From positions 5,427-21,288 of the forward strand of contig DGOK01000132.1 in the NCBI GenBank assembly GCA_002389385.1: a DNA stretch of 15,862 bases. The letters run 5' to 3'. This document shows positions 14,830-15,862 of the stretch, piece after piece (position 1 is the first letter of the stretch; each line of letters starts with the position of its first letter). This DNA comes from Rhodospirillaceae bacterium UBA4468. Its GTDB lineage: Bacteria > Pseudomonadota > Alphaproteobacteria > Rhodospirillales > Casp-alpha2. A model generated the notes under the pieces. The model was given only the letters and a program-made list of their open reading frames with translations. It had not been told where the DNA came from and ran no database searches. The position numbers and the translations under genes are program-made.

Positions 14830-15263
14830 CTGTAAATATCATCAAACTCTGTGTTGGCATCGAAGATGTTGAGCATTTAGCTGACGTGCAAAAGCAACGT
14901 TTGGCGATGAAAAAAAAGACTGGTGAAAAACCAGAATTGATTCATGTAACGCGTGCATTCCCGCGTCGCGCTGCAGAAGTTCTTGATGGTGGATCAATTT
15001 ATTGGGTTATTAAGGGCTCAATCAGGCTCCGCCAAGAGATTATTGATCTGCGCGAAACGGTCAATCAGGCCGGTAAACTTGCTTGTGCCATTGTCTATAA
15101 AAAGCAACATATTTTGACTGAACCCCGGGCTTTCCGCCCGTTTCAGGGGTGGCGCTACATGCTAGTAGCAGACGCGCCGCGTGATCTTAAGGATGTAGGG
15201 GTAGGGGCGGAGGAATTGCCGGACGATATGGCCGACGAACTTCGTGCACTCGGACTTTTGTAA
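14826..15263 (+). CDS. DUF1489-family protein
   Basis: This 145-residue soluble protein matches, from memory, the DUF1489 family that is found mainly in Alphaproteobacteria. It starts NIIKLCVGIEDVEHLADVQ, continues with VTRAFPRRAAEVLDGGSIYW and VIKGSIRLRQEIIDL, and has FRPFQGWRYMLVADAPRDL near 101-119. No catalytic motif is known to me and the function is unassigned. The GTG start overlaps the liuE stop as GTGA, so it is translationally coupled to HMG-CoA lyase and is the last gene of the operon. No terminator hairpin is visible after it. Confidence 0.85.
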   Translation: MTVNIIKLCVGIEDVEHLADVQKQRLAMKKKTGEKPELIHVTRAFPRRAAEVLDGGSIYWVIKGSIRLRQEIIDLRETVNQAGKLACAIVYKKQHILTEPRAFRPFQGWRYMLVADAPRDLKDVGVGAEELPDDMADELRALGLL

Positions 15264-15276
15264 TTAATAGGCGATA

Positions 15277-15305
15277 TTGTCACGTGATTGTGTGATTGTT
15301 ACTAT
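15277..15305 (+). promoter_or_regulatory. Promoter of the Hpt gene
   Basis: TTGTCA (15277-15282, 5 of 6 to consensus) is followed after exactly 17 bp by TACTAT (15300-15305, 4 of 6). The spacer holds the 8-bp palindrome TCACGTGA (15280-15287, overlapping the -35) and a perfect tandem repeat GTGATTGT (15284-15291 and 15292-15299). Transcription would start near 15312, after two possible upstream in-frame starts, which supports ATG 15345 as the real start of the next gene. Confidence 0.5.
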
Positions 15306-15344
15306 GCTATGAGTAGCACTACGCGAATAGGATCCAAAATTTAT

Positions 15345-15746
15345 ATGGCCAACGACGAGCTAGAAATTATCAATCCACCGAACACGCTCAAGAGTAAAGT
15401 GCGTGAGGGTGGTCCAGGTGCTGTTGATCTTGAAAAGCTTGAGCGTGCCGAGAACGTTATCGCTGCTATGGCTGATAGTTATCTCGAGTGGGTCCAAGAG
15501 GATCTCGTGAAGATCGAAGCTGCATATAATGTTCTTAAAGATGCAACAGGCGACGGTAATGCCGAGGCTGAAAAGATCTTCCAGGTTGCTCATGACATCA
15601 AAGGCCAGGGTGGCAGCTTTGGATATGATTTAATGACTGTAATTGCGAACGAGTTATGTCGTTTGTTTGAACGCCAGGACAATTACGGTGCCGCTGAAGC
15701 ACAAGCAATTAAAGTGCATGTAGATGCGATGAAGCTTGTGATTTAG
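15345..15746 (+). CDS. Hpt (histidine phosphotransfer) domain protein
   Basis: This 133-residue protein has an Hpt-type helical bundle. The phospho-acceptor is His83 in VAHDIKGQGGSFGYDLM, and the preceding helices are rich in Leu, Glu and Ala. Such proteins relay phosphate between hybrid histidine kinases and response regulators in the cytoplasm. No kinase or response regulator is in the window, so it is an orphan here. An in-frame ATG at 15309 and a farther in-frame start at 15288 exist. ATG 15345 is preferred because it follows AGGA (15329-15332), lies downstream of the promoter-like sequence and begins the conserved region MANDELEIIN. The link to leucine catabolism is only proximity. Confidence 0.85.
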   Translation: MANDELEIINPPNTLKSKVREGGPGAVDLEKLERAENVIAAMADSYLEWVQEDLVKIEAAYNVLKDATGDGNAEAEKIFQVAHDIKGQGGSFGYDLMTVIANELCRLFERQDNYGAAEAQAIKVHVDAMKLVI

Positions 15747-15752
15747 AATAAA

Positions 15753-15862
15753 ATGAAGGGTGATGGCGGTGCCAATGGTCAAGCTCTTGTTGATGGCATC
15801 CGCCGCGTTGGCGGCAAGCTGGCGACTCAAACTAGGCTCTTCCTACGCCACCCCATCAAGAT
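15753..15862 (+). CDS. Possible 5' end of a further gene (3' partial)
   Basis: An ATG 6 nt after the Hpt stop opens a frame that stays open to the window end for 36 codons, starting MKGDGGANGQALVDGIRR and rich in Gly and basic residues. There is no clear Shine-Dalgarno in the 6-nt gap, so coupling to the Hpt gene or a later start is possible. I do not recognise the protein. Confidence 0.4.
   Translation, partial: MKGDGGANGQALVDGIRRVGGKLATQTRLFLRHPIK

Noticed and set aside
1..15862. CRISPR arrays, insertion sequences, tRNA genes or phage genes
   Set aside because: No regularly spaced repeats, transposase or integrase motifs, or cloverleaf-like sequences were seen, and the gene content is coherent chromosomal metabolism.

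Overview
The window reads as chromosomal DNA of an alphaproteobacterium of moderate GC, with all recognisable genes on the + strand. The evidence for this is the DUF1489-type protein, the Hpt protein with an HDIKGQGGSFGY core, the alphaproteobacterial style of the MCC and HMG-CoA lyase proteins, and the tight operon packing. The exact taxon cannot be named from sequence alone. There is no sign of a mobile element, CRISPR array, tRNA or rRNA.

Layout. Positions 3-584 are the C-terminal membrane domain of an MgtE-type Mg2+ transporter cut by the window edge. Positions 644-1875 hold a MerR-family regulator that looks like LiuR (the leucine/isovalerate-utilisation regulator), followed by an L-aspartate dehydrogenase-like gene. 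Positions 2026-3171 encode a polytopic membrane protein of no family I recognise. Positions 3179-3267 are a control region with a perfect 22-bp palindrome built from ACGT tetramers at 6-bp phase. It carries a possible promoter and a possible nine-codon leader ORF that overlaps the next start as ATGA.

Positions 3268-15263 form one compact 13-gene operon for leucine catabolism. In order the genes are: isovaleryl-CoA dehydrogenase (liuA), a small unknown membrane protein, a thiolase, a Rid-family protein, an SDR oxidoreductase, a second acyl-CoA dehydrogenase, a DsbA/GST-kappa-like isomerase, a rhodanese, methylcrotonyl-CoA carboxylase beta (liuB), a 3-methylglutaconyl-CoA hydratase-like protein (liuC), methylcrotonyl-CoA carboxylase alpha (liuD), HMG-CoA lyase (liuE) and a DUF1489-type protein. 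Gaps range from a 4-nt overlap to 31 nt. An orphan Hpt phosphotransfer gene with its own promoter-like sequence follows, then the beginning of one more ORF.

How it works together. LiuA oxidises isovaleryl-CoA to 3-methylcrotonyl-CoA. LiuD and LiuB carboxylate that with biotin, LiuC hydrates the product to HMG-CoA, and LiuE cleaves it to acetyl-CoA and acetoacetate. The thiolase could finish the route once acetoacetate is activated, but no activating enzyme (SCOT or acetoacetyl-CoA synthetase) lies in the window. The second acyl-CoA dehydrogenase and the SDR suggest the operon also handles another short or branched acyl-CoA. The same ACGT-based element sits before the regulator and before the operon, which supports autoregulation plus operon control by the LiuR-like protein.

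Nothing here is clearly a wholly new system. The most interesting parts are the tandem operator architecture, the putative coupled leader ORF, the aspartate dehydrogenase placed with the regulator, and the unknown or atypical proteins inside the leu operon (small membrane protein, Rid protein without the deaminase Arg, rhodanese, GST-kappa-like protein, DUF1489).
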